From: JBARKJ01 sp963698885
GTDB lineage: Bacteria > Nitrospirota > JACRHJ01
Assembly: GCA_963698885.1 (NCBI GenBank)
Contig: CAVOSJ010000002.1
Location: 186,001-250,000 of the forward strand
Length of the DNA: 64,000 nucleotides
Direction: 5' to 3'
Numbering within the stretch: position 1 is the stretch's first letter; each line of letters starts with the position of its first letter. The notes beneath the pieces were generated by a model. The model worked only from the letters and a program-made list of their open reading frames with translations, was not told the DNA's origin and made no database searches. A program made the translations under genes and the position numbers. Positions 18,745 through 26,421 of this stretch are shown piece by piece.

Positions 18745-18829
18745 GTTACCTTTTTGGAAAAAGGTAACGCCAAAAACTTTAGTACGGCTTTCTTTTGGTT
18801 ACTTTTCTTTCACCTGAAAGAAAAGTAAC
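18745..18829 (+). repeat. Dispersed double-hairpin repeat, copy 2
   Basis: GTTACCTTTTT (18745-18755) pairs over 11 bp with 18758-18768. GTTACTTTTCTTTC (18798-18811) pairs over 14 bp with 18816-18829 around ACCT. The spacer starts GCCAAAAACTTT. Stems and spacer match copy 1 (8278-8369) in reverse orientation. It sits 5 bases after the rplU stop and 25 bases before rpmA, so it is transcribed in the rplU-rpmA mRNA and may tune the ratio of the two proteins. Confidence 0.85.
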
Positions 18830-18854
18830 GAATTTTCTTTCAGGGAGTTATATA

Positions 18855-19124
18855 ATGGCACATAAAAAAGGCGTCGGCAGTTCCAGGAATGGCCGCGACT
18901 CCAACTCACAGAGGCTGGGAGTCAAGCGCTACGAAGGCGAGTTCGTCACCGGCGGGAGCATAATCGTCAGGCAGAGGGGCACCAAAATCCATCCGGGCAC
19001 GAACGTGGGCCTTGGCTCGGACGATACGCTCTATGCCAGGATACCGGGCGTCGTCAAATTCGAGCGCTACAGGAAAGACCGGAAAAAGGTGAGCGTGTAC
19101 GCCGTCCCGCAGGGAGAGGCGTAA
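18855..19124 (+). CDS. rpmA: 50S ribosomal protein L27
   Basis: Reaches toward the peptidyl-transferase centre through its N-terminal arm. 89 residues with MAHKKGVGSSRNGRDSNSQR and IIVRQRGTKIHPGTNVGLG. The start MAHKK needs no proteolytic trimming, unlike the Firmicute form. CAGGGAG precedes the ATG, and a strong terminator follows the stop. Confidence 0.98.
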   Translation: MAHKKGVGSSRNGRDSNSQRLGVKRYEGEFVTGGSIIVRQRGTKIHPGTNVGLGSDDTLYARIPGVVKFERYRKDRKKVSVYAVPQGEA

Positions 19125-19141
19125 TCGCCGAAAGGATATCG

Positions 19142-19171
19142 AAAGCCCCGCCTTCCGGCGGGGCTTTTTTT
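19142..19171 (+). terminator. Rho-independent terminator after rpmA
   Basis: AAAGCCCCGCC and GGCGGGGCTTT form an 11-bp perfect stem with a TTCC loop and a run of seven T. Confidence 0.95.
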
Positions 19172-19174
19172 GCT

Positions 19175-19203
19175 TTGATTGTACGGTAAAATTTTAGGAT
19201 AAT
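19175..19203 (+). promoter_or_regulatory. Sigma-70-type promoter for obgE-proB
   Basis: TTGATT at 19175-19180 and GATAAT at 19198-19203 with a 17-base spacer, right after the rpmA terminator and 30 bases before obgE. Confidence 0.6.
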
Positions 19204-19232
19204 TTTCAAGTAAACCCAGGAAACAATTCGTA

Positions 19233-20255
19233 ATGTTCGTAGATTTAGCAAAAATATACATCAAGGCCGGCGACGGCGGAAAAGGCTGCGTAAGCTTCCG
19301 GAGGGAGAAGTACGTCCCGAAAGGCGGCCCCGACGGCGGCGACGGGGGAAAAGGCGGAAACGTCATAGTCAAAGCGACAAGCCAGCTGAACACCCTGCTC
19401 GACCACAAGTACCAGCAGCACTACACCTGCAAGGACGGCGGGGACGGCCGGGGCAAGCAGATGACTGGCGCGGACAGCCCGGACATCATCGTGAAGGTGC
19501 CGACCGGGACCGTGGTGAAGGACGAAGAGACGGGTGAAGTCATTGCGGACCTGGCCGAGGACGGGCAGGAGGTAATAGCCGCGTACGGCGGGCGGGGCGG
19601 CAAGGGGAACACGTTCTTCAAGTCGTCCACTCACCAGGCCCCGCGTTTTTCCCAGCCGGGGGAACCGGGCCCTGCGCGTACGGTGCTCCTGGAGCTGAAG
19701 CTGCTCGCGGACGCGGGTCTTATAGGGCTTCCGAACGCCGGGAAATCCACCCTCATCTCCGTCATATCGTCGGCGCGTCCGAAAATCGCCGATTACCCGT
19801 TCACTACGCTCGTGCCGAACCTGGGCGTGGTGAAGCCTGTGCACCATAAAAGTTTCGTGGTCGCGGACATACCGGGGCTTATCGAGGGGGCGCATAAAGG
19901 CGCGGGCCTTGGGGCGCAGTTCCTGCGGCATGTCGAGCGCACCAAGATGCTCCTGCACCTGGTGGACGTCTCCCCGCTGGCTGAAGGGGAGCCGGTAAAG
20001 AATTTCGAGACCATAAACGACGAACTCCGGAAACATAACCCGGAGCTGATGGAGCGGTTCCTGGTGGCTGTGGCGACGAAGATGGACGCCTGCGAGGACG
20101 AGGATCGGGTTAAACGTCTGCAGGATTACTGCAAGAAGAAAAAATATCCGTTCTTCGCGATTTCGTCCGCGACGCACGAAGGCGTGGACAGGCTGGTGGA
20201 TTTCGTTGCGGTCAGGCTGGAAGAACTGAAATGGGCAGAAGAACCGAAATCTTAA
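19233..20255 (+). CDS. obgE: GTPase ObgE/CgtA
   Basis: Essential GTPase linked to 50S assembly and the stringent response. The Gly-rich Obg domain (about residues 1-158) begins MFVDLAKIYIKAGDGGKGC. The G domain has G1 GLPNAGKST, switch region DYPFTTLVPNLG, G3 DIPGLIEGAH, G4 TKMD and G5 SSAT. At 340 residues it lacks the long acidic C-terminal extension of the E. coli protein. The 3' end overlaps proB by 25 bases, implying coupling. The order rplU-rpmA-obgE-proB is widely conserved. Confidence 0.97.
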   Translation: MFVDLAKIYIKAGDGGKGCVSFRREKYVPKGGPDGGDGGKGGNVIVKATSQLNTLLDHKYQQHYTCKDGGDGRGKQMTGADSPDIIVKVPTGTVVKDEETGEVIADLAEDGQEVIAAYGGRGGKGNTFFKSSTHQAPRFSQPGEPGPARTVLLELKLLADAGLIGLPNAGKSTLISVISSARPKIADYPFTTLVPNLGVVKPVHHKSFVVADIPGLIEGAHKGAGLGAQFLRHVERTKMLLHLVDVSPLAEGEPVKNFETINDELRKHNPELMERFLVAVATKMDACEDEDRVKRLQDYCKKKKYPFFAISSATHEGVDRLVDFVAVRLEELKWAEEPKS

Positions 20256-21355
20256 AGCGCGCCCGGCGCGTGGTGATCAAGGTCGGCAGCACCGTAGTCG
20301 CCTCACGGACTAAAGGGGTGGATGCCCGCCGAATCAGGGCCTTGACGGACGACTTCGCTTACTTGCGCGAAAAAGGCATCGAGGTAATTGTCGTGACCTC
20401 CGGCGCGGTCGCGGCGGGCATGGGCAAGCTTGGCCTCACGGAGCGCCCCAAGACCATAGAACTGAAGCAGGCCGCGGCGTCGGTCGGGCAGTCTTCGCTT
20501 ATACGCATGTATGAAAAGAACCTCGCCCGCCACGGGATACACGTGGGCCAGATGCTCCTGACCGGCGCGGACCTTCACGACAGAAGGCGTTTTCTGAACG
20601 CGCGGAACACCTTAAACAAACTCACCGAATTCGGCGTAATCCCCATAATAAACGAAAATGACACGGTTTCGGTTGAAGAATTAAAATTCTCCGACAACGA
20701 CAACCTGGCCGCGCTGGTGACGAACCTCGCGGAGGCGGACACGCTGGTGATACTCTCGGACGTGGAGGGCCTCTACGACAAGGACCCCGCGAACAGGGAC
20801 GCGAAGCTCATCGGCGAAGTCGCGGAAGTGACGCGGGACGTCTGCCGGATGGCCGGAGGCTCGTGCAGCGCCTTCGGGACGGGGGGGATGATGAGCAAGC
20901 TCTCCGCCGTGAAAAAGGCCGCCGCCACCGGCGCGGCGTGCTTCATCATAAACGGGCGCAAGGCGGGAAATGTAAAAAAATTATTCGAAGGCGGGGAAAT
21001 CGGCACTTTGATCCTGCCCGGCGAGGAACAACTGACCTCCAAAAAGCACTGGATTGCCTATTCCATGCGCGGCAAAGGGAAAATAACCGTGGACGACGGC
21101 GCGGCCAGGGCAATACTCACGAAGGGCAGAAGCCTGCTCCCTTCCGGCGTAAAGGCAGCCGAGGGGCGCTTCGAGGCGGGCGACGCCGTGGAAATATGCC
21201 GCGAGGACGGCACTCCTATAGCGCGCGGCCTGATCCACTACGGGCGAGAAGAGCTGGATAAGATAAAGGGCCGGAAATCCAACGAGATAGAGGGGATTTT
21301 AGGCTATAAATACTGCGACGAAGTAATCCACCGGGATAATCTGGCCGTCATTTAA
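20231..21355 (+). CDS. proB: Glutamate 5-kinase
   Basis: Phosphorylates glutamate in the first step of proline synthesis. The amino-acid-kinase domain covers residues 1-260 (VVIKVGSTVVA, VTSGAVAAGMGKLGL, INENDTVSVEEL, SDNDNLAALVTNLAEADTLV). A PUA domain follows (HWIAYSMRGKGKITVDDGA), the longer form also found in E. coli. 374 residues. It starts inside obgE. proA, usually next, is absent; an AT-rich spacer and the exopolysaccharide promoter follow instead. Confidence 0.96.
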   Translation: MGRRTEILKRARRVVIKVGSTVVASRTKGVDARRIRALTDDFAYLREKGIEVIVVTSGAVAAGMGKLGLTERPKTIELKQAAASVGQSSLIRMYEKNLARHGIHVGQMLLTGADLHDRRRFLNARNTLNKLTEFGVIPIINENDTVSVEELKFSDNDNLAALVTNLAEADTLVILSDVEGLYDKDPANRDAKLIGEVAEVTRDVCRMAGGSCSAFGTGGMMSKLSAVKKAAATGAACFIINGRKAGNVKKLFEGGEIGTLILPGEEQLTSKKHWIAYSMRGKGKITVDDGAARAILTKGRSLLPSGVKAAEGRFEAGDAVEICREDGTPIARGLIHYGREELDKIKGRKSNEIEGILGYKYCDEVIHRDNLAVI

Positions 21356-21379
21356 GATTTATTTTTTTTATTTTTTGGG

Positions 21380-21408
21380 TTGACTAATTCAAATCCAGCA
21401 TATATATT
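21380..21408 (+). promoter_or_regulatory. Sigma-70-type promoter of the exopolysaccharide locus
   Basis: TTGACT at 21380-21385 and TATATT at 21403-21408 with a 17-base spacer in an AT-rich intergenic region upstream of the secreted protein gene at 21484. Confidence 0.68.
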
Positions 21409-21420
21409 CTTAAATGTCAT

Positions 21421-21436
21421 TGTAAAATATTTTACA
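21421..21436. promoter_or_regulatory. Perfect 16-bp palindrome, probable operator
   Basis: TGTAAAATATTTTACA is fully self-complementary. It begins 12 bases after the -10 element, so it would overlap or closely follow the transcription start. That placement suits a dimeric repressor. No regulator gene lies next to it. Confidence 0.6.
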
Positions 21437-21483
21437 GTAAAGTAATTTTTATCAAAATATATTTTTTTGAAGGGAGAATATTT

Positions 21484-22011
21484 ATGGGCAGGTTTTTTGT
21501 CGCGGGCCTTGTTCTCAGTCTTTTCATTTCCGTCAATTTCCCGGCCTATGCCAACATCCAGGACGACATGCGCGCCAGGCTTCCGATAGGGCAGGTCTTA
21601 GGCAACGCCCTCGGGGACAGTTTCAATCAGGCCCAGATCAAGGACGCCGTAGCCGCGATTATTCGGAACGGCGGCGACACCAAACAGGTGGTTAGAATAG
21701 CGCTGGGTTCGGGACTTGACCCTGAGGCTGTAATCGCCGGTGCGGTATCCGGAGGAGGAAGCTTGGCCGGCATATTCCAGGCGGCTCTTGACGCCGGGTT
21801 TACCAGCGATTTCATATCCGGGGCGGCAAGCCGCGCCGGTGCGTCTCAGGACGCCATCTCCTCGGCCATGGCCACCGCAAAGGCGGGTGAAGACTATTAT
21901 ACCTATGAAGCAGGCCAATCTTCCGGGATGAGCGCCGCCACGTTCAGCTATTCGATTCCCGCGGGCGGAGCCGGCGGCGGCGGGGGCGGTAACGTAAGCA
22001 ATAACCGTTAA
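21484..22011 (+). CDS. Secreted Gly/Ala-rich helical protein of unknown function at the head of the exopolysaccharide locus
   Basis: 175 residues. The signal peptide (about 1-23) ends at FPAYANIQ. The body looks like short helical repeats of about 25-30 residues with similar Ala/Gly turns: DAVAAIIRNGGDTKQVVRIA, GSGLDPEAVIAGAVSGGG, SLAGIFQAALDAGFTSDFIS, ASQDAISSAMATA. The end is a Gly run (GGAGGGGGGN) and NNR. AAGGGAG precedes the ATG. I do not recognise a named family. Its place before the beta-barrel, Wza and Wzc genes suggests a part in polysaccharide export or a matrix component, by context only. Confidence 0.75.
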   Translation: MGRFFVAGLVLSLFISVNFPAYANIQDDMRARLPIGQVLGNALGDSFNQAQIKDAVAAIIRNGGDTKQVVRIALGSGLDPEAVIAGAVSGGGSLAGIFQAALDAGFTSDFISGAASRAGASQDAISSAMATAKAGEDYYTYEAGQSSGMSAATFSYSIPAGGAGGGGGGNVSNNR

Positions 22012-22072
22012 TCCCTCGCTTTAAGCACTTTGATTCTAATCGGCGGTCTATAAGTCAAAGGGGGGAATACAC

Positions 22073-23336
22073 ATGAGGTTTCTGGCTTCCGCTGTTTTTG
22101 CGCTGTTAATGGCAGTTTCGCTTTTGGGCGTAGGTATAAAAGACGCGCACGCTTTAAACTTTGGCAGGGCCACGGTCAATCCTTATGTCGATTTCAATGC
22201 CGCTTACGACGACAACGTCTTCAGGGGCAACGGCGATCCCGTCAACGGACAACCCATAGTCAGCGACTGGTACTTCCTCATCTCCCCGGGGATAAAGCTG
22301 AACGTGCCCCAGAGAGATAACCTGTTCGAGCTGGAATACAGGGCCGACATCTACAAGTATGTTGACACGGGAAACGCCAACGACGTCGTGGACCATTTCC
22401 TGCGCGGCGCGGCGGCGTTTAATTTTCCGGGCGGGATGTCGATAAAGGCAGAGGACCTGGCGAATAAATCTCACGAAAGCCAGGGGCACGGAAAACACGG
22501 TCGAGAATCAGGCTCAAACCTCAGCCGTTACTATTCAAATCTCGCAAACGCCGAGATCGCTTACGCCTTCGCGGACCGTTACAAAATCGCCGTCGGGTAC
22601 CAGAACTACATCATAAACTACAATTTGTCAGACCAGAAGTACCGCGACCAGTTCGATAACGCGGCCACGCTCACCCTCTTCTATCAGATCATGCCGAAGA
22701 CATCCGCGCTTTTGGAAGGCTCCTATAAGCGCGTAGTCCACGACAACTCAAGCGTTGACGCCTGCCTCCGGAGAGACGCCCGGCCTGAACAGACTGTTCA
22801 ACAGCAACGAGTACTGGGCCAAGGCCGGACTGACATGGGACATAACCGCCAAATCCAAAGGGACGATAAAGGGCGGGTACGAATGGAAGATCTTCGATAA
22901 CCCCGAAAGCAAGAATTTCAGGAACCCGATCTTCGAAGTGGATATCGACCATAATTTCACGGCCAAGACGTCGATAAAATTGTCGGGCCTGCGGCAGGCA
23001 TTCGAGACGGACGAGCCACGGAGTTACGAGTTAGGCGCAGACTATTACACCGACACAACCGGCTCAATCGCACTCTCCTTCAAGCCGGTGACCAAGATAG
23101 AGATAGCGCCGCGCGGCTCTTATTCCTATGACAAGTACTCTCAGCCGATTACCATCGATGCGCAAAACGCCACGAGGACAGACGGCGTATGGAACGCCGG
23201 CATCGACCTGACGTACACCATGAACAAATGGATCTCGGTCGGCCTCGGTTACACCCATTCAAACAGGGCCTCCAATTTCACCGTTTACGACTATACCGAC
23301 AACCTCGCAATGGTAAAGATAAAGGGCACGATTTAG
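22073..23336 (+). CDS. Outer-membrane beta-barrel protein of the exopolysaccharide locus, one frame break
   Basis: About 420 residues. Signal peptide at 1-28 (ending DAHALNF). The rest alternates polar and aromatic residues as in amphipathic strands (VNPYVDFNAAYDDNVFRG, FELEYRADIYKYVDTG, IEIAPRGSYSYDKYSQ) and ends in a strand (LAMVKIKGTI). It resembles the BBP2-like porins often found beside Wza in polysaccharide loci. The frame breaks at about 22763, where one extra base separates VHDNSSVD from ASGETPGLNRLFNSNEYW. It may act as an outer-membrane conduit or accessory barrel; that role is inferred from position. Confidence 0.8.
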
Positions 23337-23353
23337 TTTATTCCGGGATTTAG

Positions 23354-23388
23354 AAAATCCGGCGCTTGAATCAGGCGCCAGATTTTTT
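23354..23388 (+). terminator. Terminator-like hairpin after the beta-barrel gene
   Basis: AAAATCCGGCGC and GCGCCAGATTTT pair with one mismatch around a 9-base loop, ending in TTTTTT. It probably reduces read-through into wza. Confidence 0.75.
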
Positions 23389-23424
23389 ATCCATTTAACC
23401 AAACAAACTTACGATGTAGGAAAA

Positions 23425-24261
23425 ATGAGAGTAAAACGTTTTTTAAAAAAGGGATACGCGGCTCTGCCTTTGGCGGCAATTTTCCTGACGCTGCTGTTCA
23501 TGGCGGCAACCCCCGGCATAAGCCTCGCACAGGGGGAATATGTCCTGGGCGAGGACGACCTCTTAAATATCACCGTTTATGAAAACGACGACCTCGCGAC
23601 CCTCGCCAGGATAAACGGAGATAATAAGGTCGCAATGCCCCTGATCGGGGAAATCAATGTAGGCGGCCTGACAGTGCGAAAAGCGGAACAGGAAATCGCC
23701 GCCCGCCTGGCGGACGGCTTCCTCCTGAACCCGAGCGTCTCGATCTTCGTCAAGGAATACCACAGCAAAAAAGTAACGATCCTCGGGGAAGTGGATAAGC
23801 CCGGACTCTACGAGCTTTCAGGAAACGCGACCCTGCTGGAGATAATCTCCCAGGCCGGCGGGCTTACCGACAAGGCGGGAAGCGAGGCCCTTGTCAAAAG
23901 AGTAGCCGGTCCGGAAGGAAGTGAAACATATTCCTATCTCCGGCTGAACCTCAGGGATTTGACCGAAAAAGGGAACCTGTCCGGGAACATCGCGGTTAAG
24001 GACAAAGACAGCATATTCATCACCAAGAGCGGGTTCATTTACGTCACCGGACAGGTGGCGAAACCCGGGGCCTTCAAATACGAGGGCGGGATGACGGTGA
24101 TGAAGGCCATAGCGCTCGCGGAAGGGCTCACCGACAAGGCGGCTCCGGGCGGGACCGAGATAATCAGGAAAAAAGGCGACACGGAAGAGTCCATAAAGGG
24201 GGAAATGAGTACGCAGGTCCAGCCGGAAGACCTGGTATCCGTCCCGGAGAGTTTCTTTTAA
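23425..24261 (+). CDS. Wza-type polysaccharide export protein (SLBB domains)
   Basis: Outer-membrane polysaccharide export channel family. 278 residues. A signal peptide ends near ISLAQGEY. The Poly_export domain follows (YVLGEDDLLNITVYENDDL; MPLIGEINVGGLTVRKAEQE). Then two SLBB domains: VTILGEVDKPGLYELSG and IYVTGQVAKPGAFKYEGG, each followed by a turn like ISQAGGLTDKAG. There is no lipobox Cys, unlike E. coli Wza, and no long C-terminal membrane helix. It precedes the Wzc-type kinase by 27 bases, the usual export pair. Confidence 0.92.
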   Translation: MRVKRFLKKGYAALPLAAIFLTLLFMAATPGISLAQGEYVLGEDDLLNITVYENDDLATLARINGDNKVAMPLIGEINVGGLTVRKAEQEIAARLADGFLLNPSVSIFVKEYHSKKVTILGEVDKPGLYELSGNATLLEIISQAGGLTDKAGSEALVKRVAGPEGSETYSYLRLNLRDLTEKGNLSGNIAVKDKDSIFITKSGFIYVTGQVAKPGAFKYEGGMTVMKAIALAEGLTDKAAPGGTEIIRKKGDTEESIKGEMSTQVQPEDLVSVPESFF

Positions 24262-24288
24262 AGGGAGTCCAAGAGAAGGGGGTTATAA

Positions 24289-26382
24289 GTGCTGCGAGAA
24301 GATGCGGGACTACGCGATTATTTAAAGATACTATCCAAGCGCCGATGGGCGGCGGTGGCGGTATTCTTTGCCGTTTTCTCGGCGGTGACTGTCTATACCC
24401 TCACCGCGACCCCGGTTTACAAGTCCACCGCCAGGGTCTTCGTGGACCCCGGCACCAGCCAGAACGAAATAAGCCAGCAGGGCCAGCCAGTCGATACGAC
24501 CTCGTACATCCAGACCCAGCTGGGCATTTTAAAAAGCGATTCCATCGCCCGCAGCGTGGTCAAGAAGATGGCCCTGGACAAAGCGCCGTCGGGAGGGGGG
24601 TCGATATTGGGCTTCTTCGGCCTGAAAGATGCGCCCGGGCCCGATAAGAGGATGGAAGCGGCGGTACGGACATTCCAGCAGAAGCTGTCCGTGGACGAGG
24701 TGAAAAACAGCAACATAATAAACGTAAGCTATATAGATAACGACCCGGTCCTTGCCTCGGCTGTGGCCAACGACGTGGTGCAGACGTTCATCGAGCGGAA
24801 CCTCGAGATGAAGGTGGAGCCCGCGCGGTCCGCAATCACCTGGCTCAACTCGCGGCTGGGCGAGATAAAGACTAAGATGACGGAGTCCTCAAGCCAGCTC
24901 CAGGACTTCAAGCGCTCCAGAGACCTTATACAGACGGATGATAAGCAAGCCAACATCTCCATCCAGGCCCTGTCCGACCTGAACCAGAAGGCGCTGGAGG
25001 CGCAGGCCGCGAGGTCGGCGGCCGAGGTGAAATATCATCTCGTGCAGAGACTGGAACAGACGCCGGACGGGCTGATGACCCTGCCCGAGGTGATAAACAA
25101 CAACGTAATACAGAACCTGCTGGCGCAGCAGAGCGCGCTTGCGAAGGAATATGCGGACGCTTCAAAGAAATACGGCGCGAGGCATCCGCATATGATACGC
25201 CTTCAAAACGAGATGGACGCCCTGCAGGCACAGATAAAAAGTGAAGTGAATTACATCGTGCTGTCCTTCAAGAACTCATACGACCTGGCGCTCAAGGACG
25301 AGCAGAACATAAAGGCGGCTTTCGGCCAGCAGAAGGCCGAGGCGATGAATTACGACAAGCGCTCCTCCGAGTACGACATTATGAAGCAGGACGTGGAAGG
25401 CTCGCGCTCGATATACGACGTCGTACTGAAGAAGTTCCAGGAATCGACCCTCACGGGCAGTATGAACATGAGCAACGTCCAGTTACTCGACCAGGCCGTC
25501 CCGCTTGAGAAACCCTTCCGCCCGGACAAGGCGATGAACCTCTTCCTTGGGCTGATTATCGGCCTTATATGCGGGATCGCCGCTTCTTTCACGGTGGAGT
25601 TCCTGGACAATACCTTCAAAACGCCGGACGACGTGGAGGAATACCTTCGCCTCCCCATGCTTGGAGTGATCCCCAGGATAAAGAACATAGAGACCTTCAT
25701 GTCCGACCCGAAAGCCCCGGGCGTGGAGTCGTTCAGGAACGTTCGCAGTAACCTTCTGCTCTCCACCGGAGACAAGGCCCCAAGAATAGTGCAGATCTGC
25801 AGCGCCAGCCATTCCGAAGGCAAGACGACTTTCGCGCTGAACATGGCGGCGATAATGGCCGCGGCAGGCGAAAAAATCATACTCATCGACGCGGACCTCC
25901 GGAAGCCCAGGCTCCACAAGATGCTGAAGGCCGCCAACCGTCAGGGCCTGAGCAACCTCCTCTCGGGCCAGGCGGGCCTGGACGAGATAATAAGACAGAC
26001 GAACATGGAAGGGGTGGACGCGATAACCTCCGGCCCGGTCCCACCGAACCCGTCGGAGCTTTTAGGGTCTAAAACCATGAAGGAGAGCCTGCTCCTGCTT
26101 TCCCTGCGCTACGACAGGGTAATCATAGACTGTCCGCCGCTGGCCGGTCTCGCCGACGCGCCGCTTGTCTCTTCAATGTCCGACGGCATTATATTGGTCA
26201 TACGCGGGAGCAAAACGCCAAGGGACCTGGTAATAAAATCGAAGAAGAACCTGGATGCGATAAATGCGCGCGTGCTGGGCGTGGTTTTAAACGATGTCCG
26301 CGGCCGCGCCGACCAGTATTACTATCAATACAACTACGGCTATTATTTCGCCCAGAAGCAGCAGGAAGAATCACAGCCCTAA
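24289..26382 (+). CDS. Wzc-type polysaccharide co-polymerase with bacterial tyrosine kinase domain
   Basis: Inner-membrane protein of about 697 residues that sets chain length and regulates export. N-terminal Wzz domain with a membrane helix at about 20-40, a long periplasmic coiled-coil part (residues 150-400), and a second helix (LFLGLIIGLICGIAASF). The C-terminal BY-kinase has Walker A SASHSEGKTTFA, Walker A' ILIDADLRKP and Walker B VIIDCPP. The tail YYYQYNYGYYF is a tyrosine cluster for autophosphorylation. Start is GTG. A CpsB-type phosphatase that could reverse the phosphorylation is encoded at 57372, far from this locus. Confidence 0.93.
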   Translation: MLREDAGLRDYLKILSKRRWAAVAVFFAVFSAVTVYTLTATPVYKSTARVFVDPGTSQNEISQQGQPVDTTSYIQTQLGILKSDSIARSVVKKMALDKAPSGGGSILGFFGLKDAPGPDKRMEAAVRTFQQKLSVDEVKNSNIINVSYIDNDPVLASAVANDVVQTFIERNLEMKVEPARSAITWLNSRLGEIKTKMTESSSQLQDFKRSRDLIQTDDKQANISIQALSDLNQKALEAQAARSAAEVKYHLVQRLEQTPDGLMTLPEVINNNVIQNLLAQQSALAKEYADASKKYGARHPHMIRLQNEMDALQAQIKSEVNYIVLSFKNSYDLALKDEQNIKAAFGQQKAEAMNYDKRSSEYDIMKQDVEGSRSIYDVVLKKFQESTLTGSMNMSNVQLLDQAVPLEKPFRPDKAMNLFLGLIIGLICGIAASFTVEFLDNTFKTPDDVEEYLRLPMLGVIPRIKNIETFMSDPKAPGVESFRNVRSNLLLSTGDKAPRIVQICSASHSEGKTTFALNMAAIMAAAGEKIILIDADLRKPRLHKMLKAANRQGLSNLLSGQAGLDEIIRQTNMEGVDAITSGPVPPNPSELLGSKTMKESLLLLSLRYDRVIIDCPPLAGLADAPLVSSMSDGIILVIRGSKTPRDLVIKSKKNLDAINARVLGVVLNDVRGRADQYYYQYNYGYYFAQKQQEESQP

Positions 26383-26421
26383 AGGCTCTTGCACGAGACC
26401 CTTTTTGATGGAGCATGTCCT

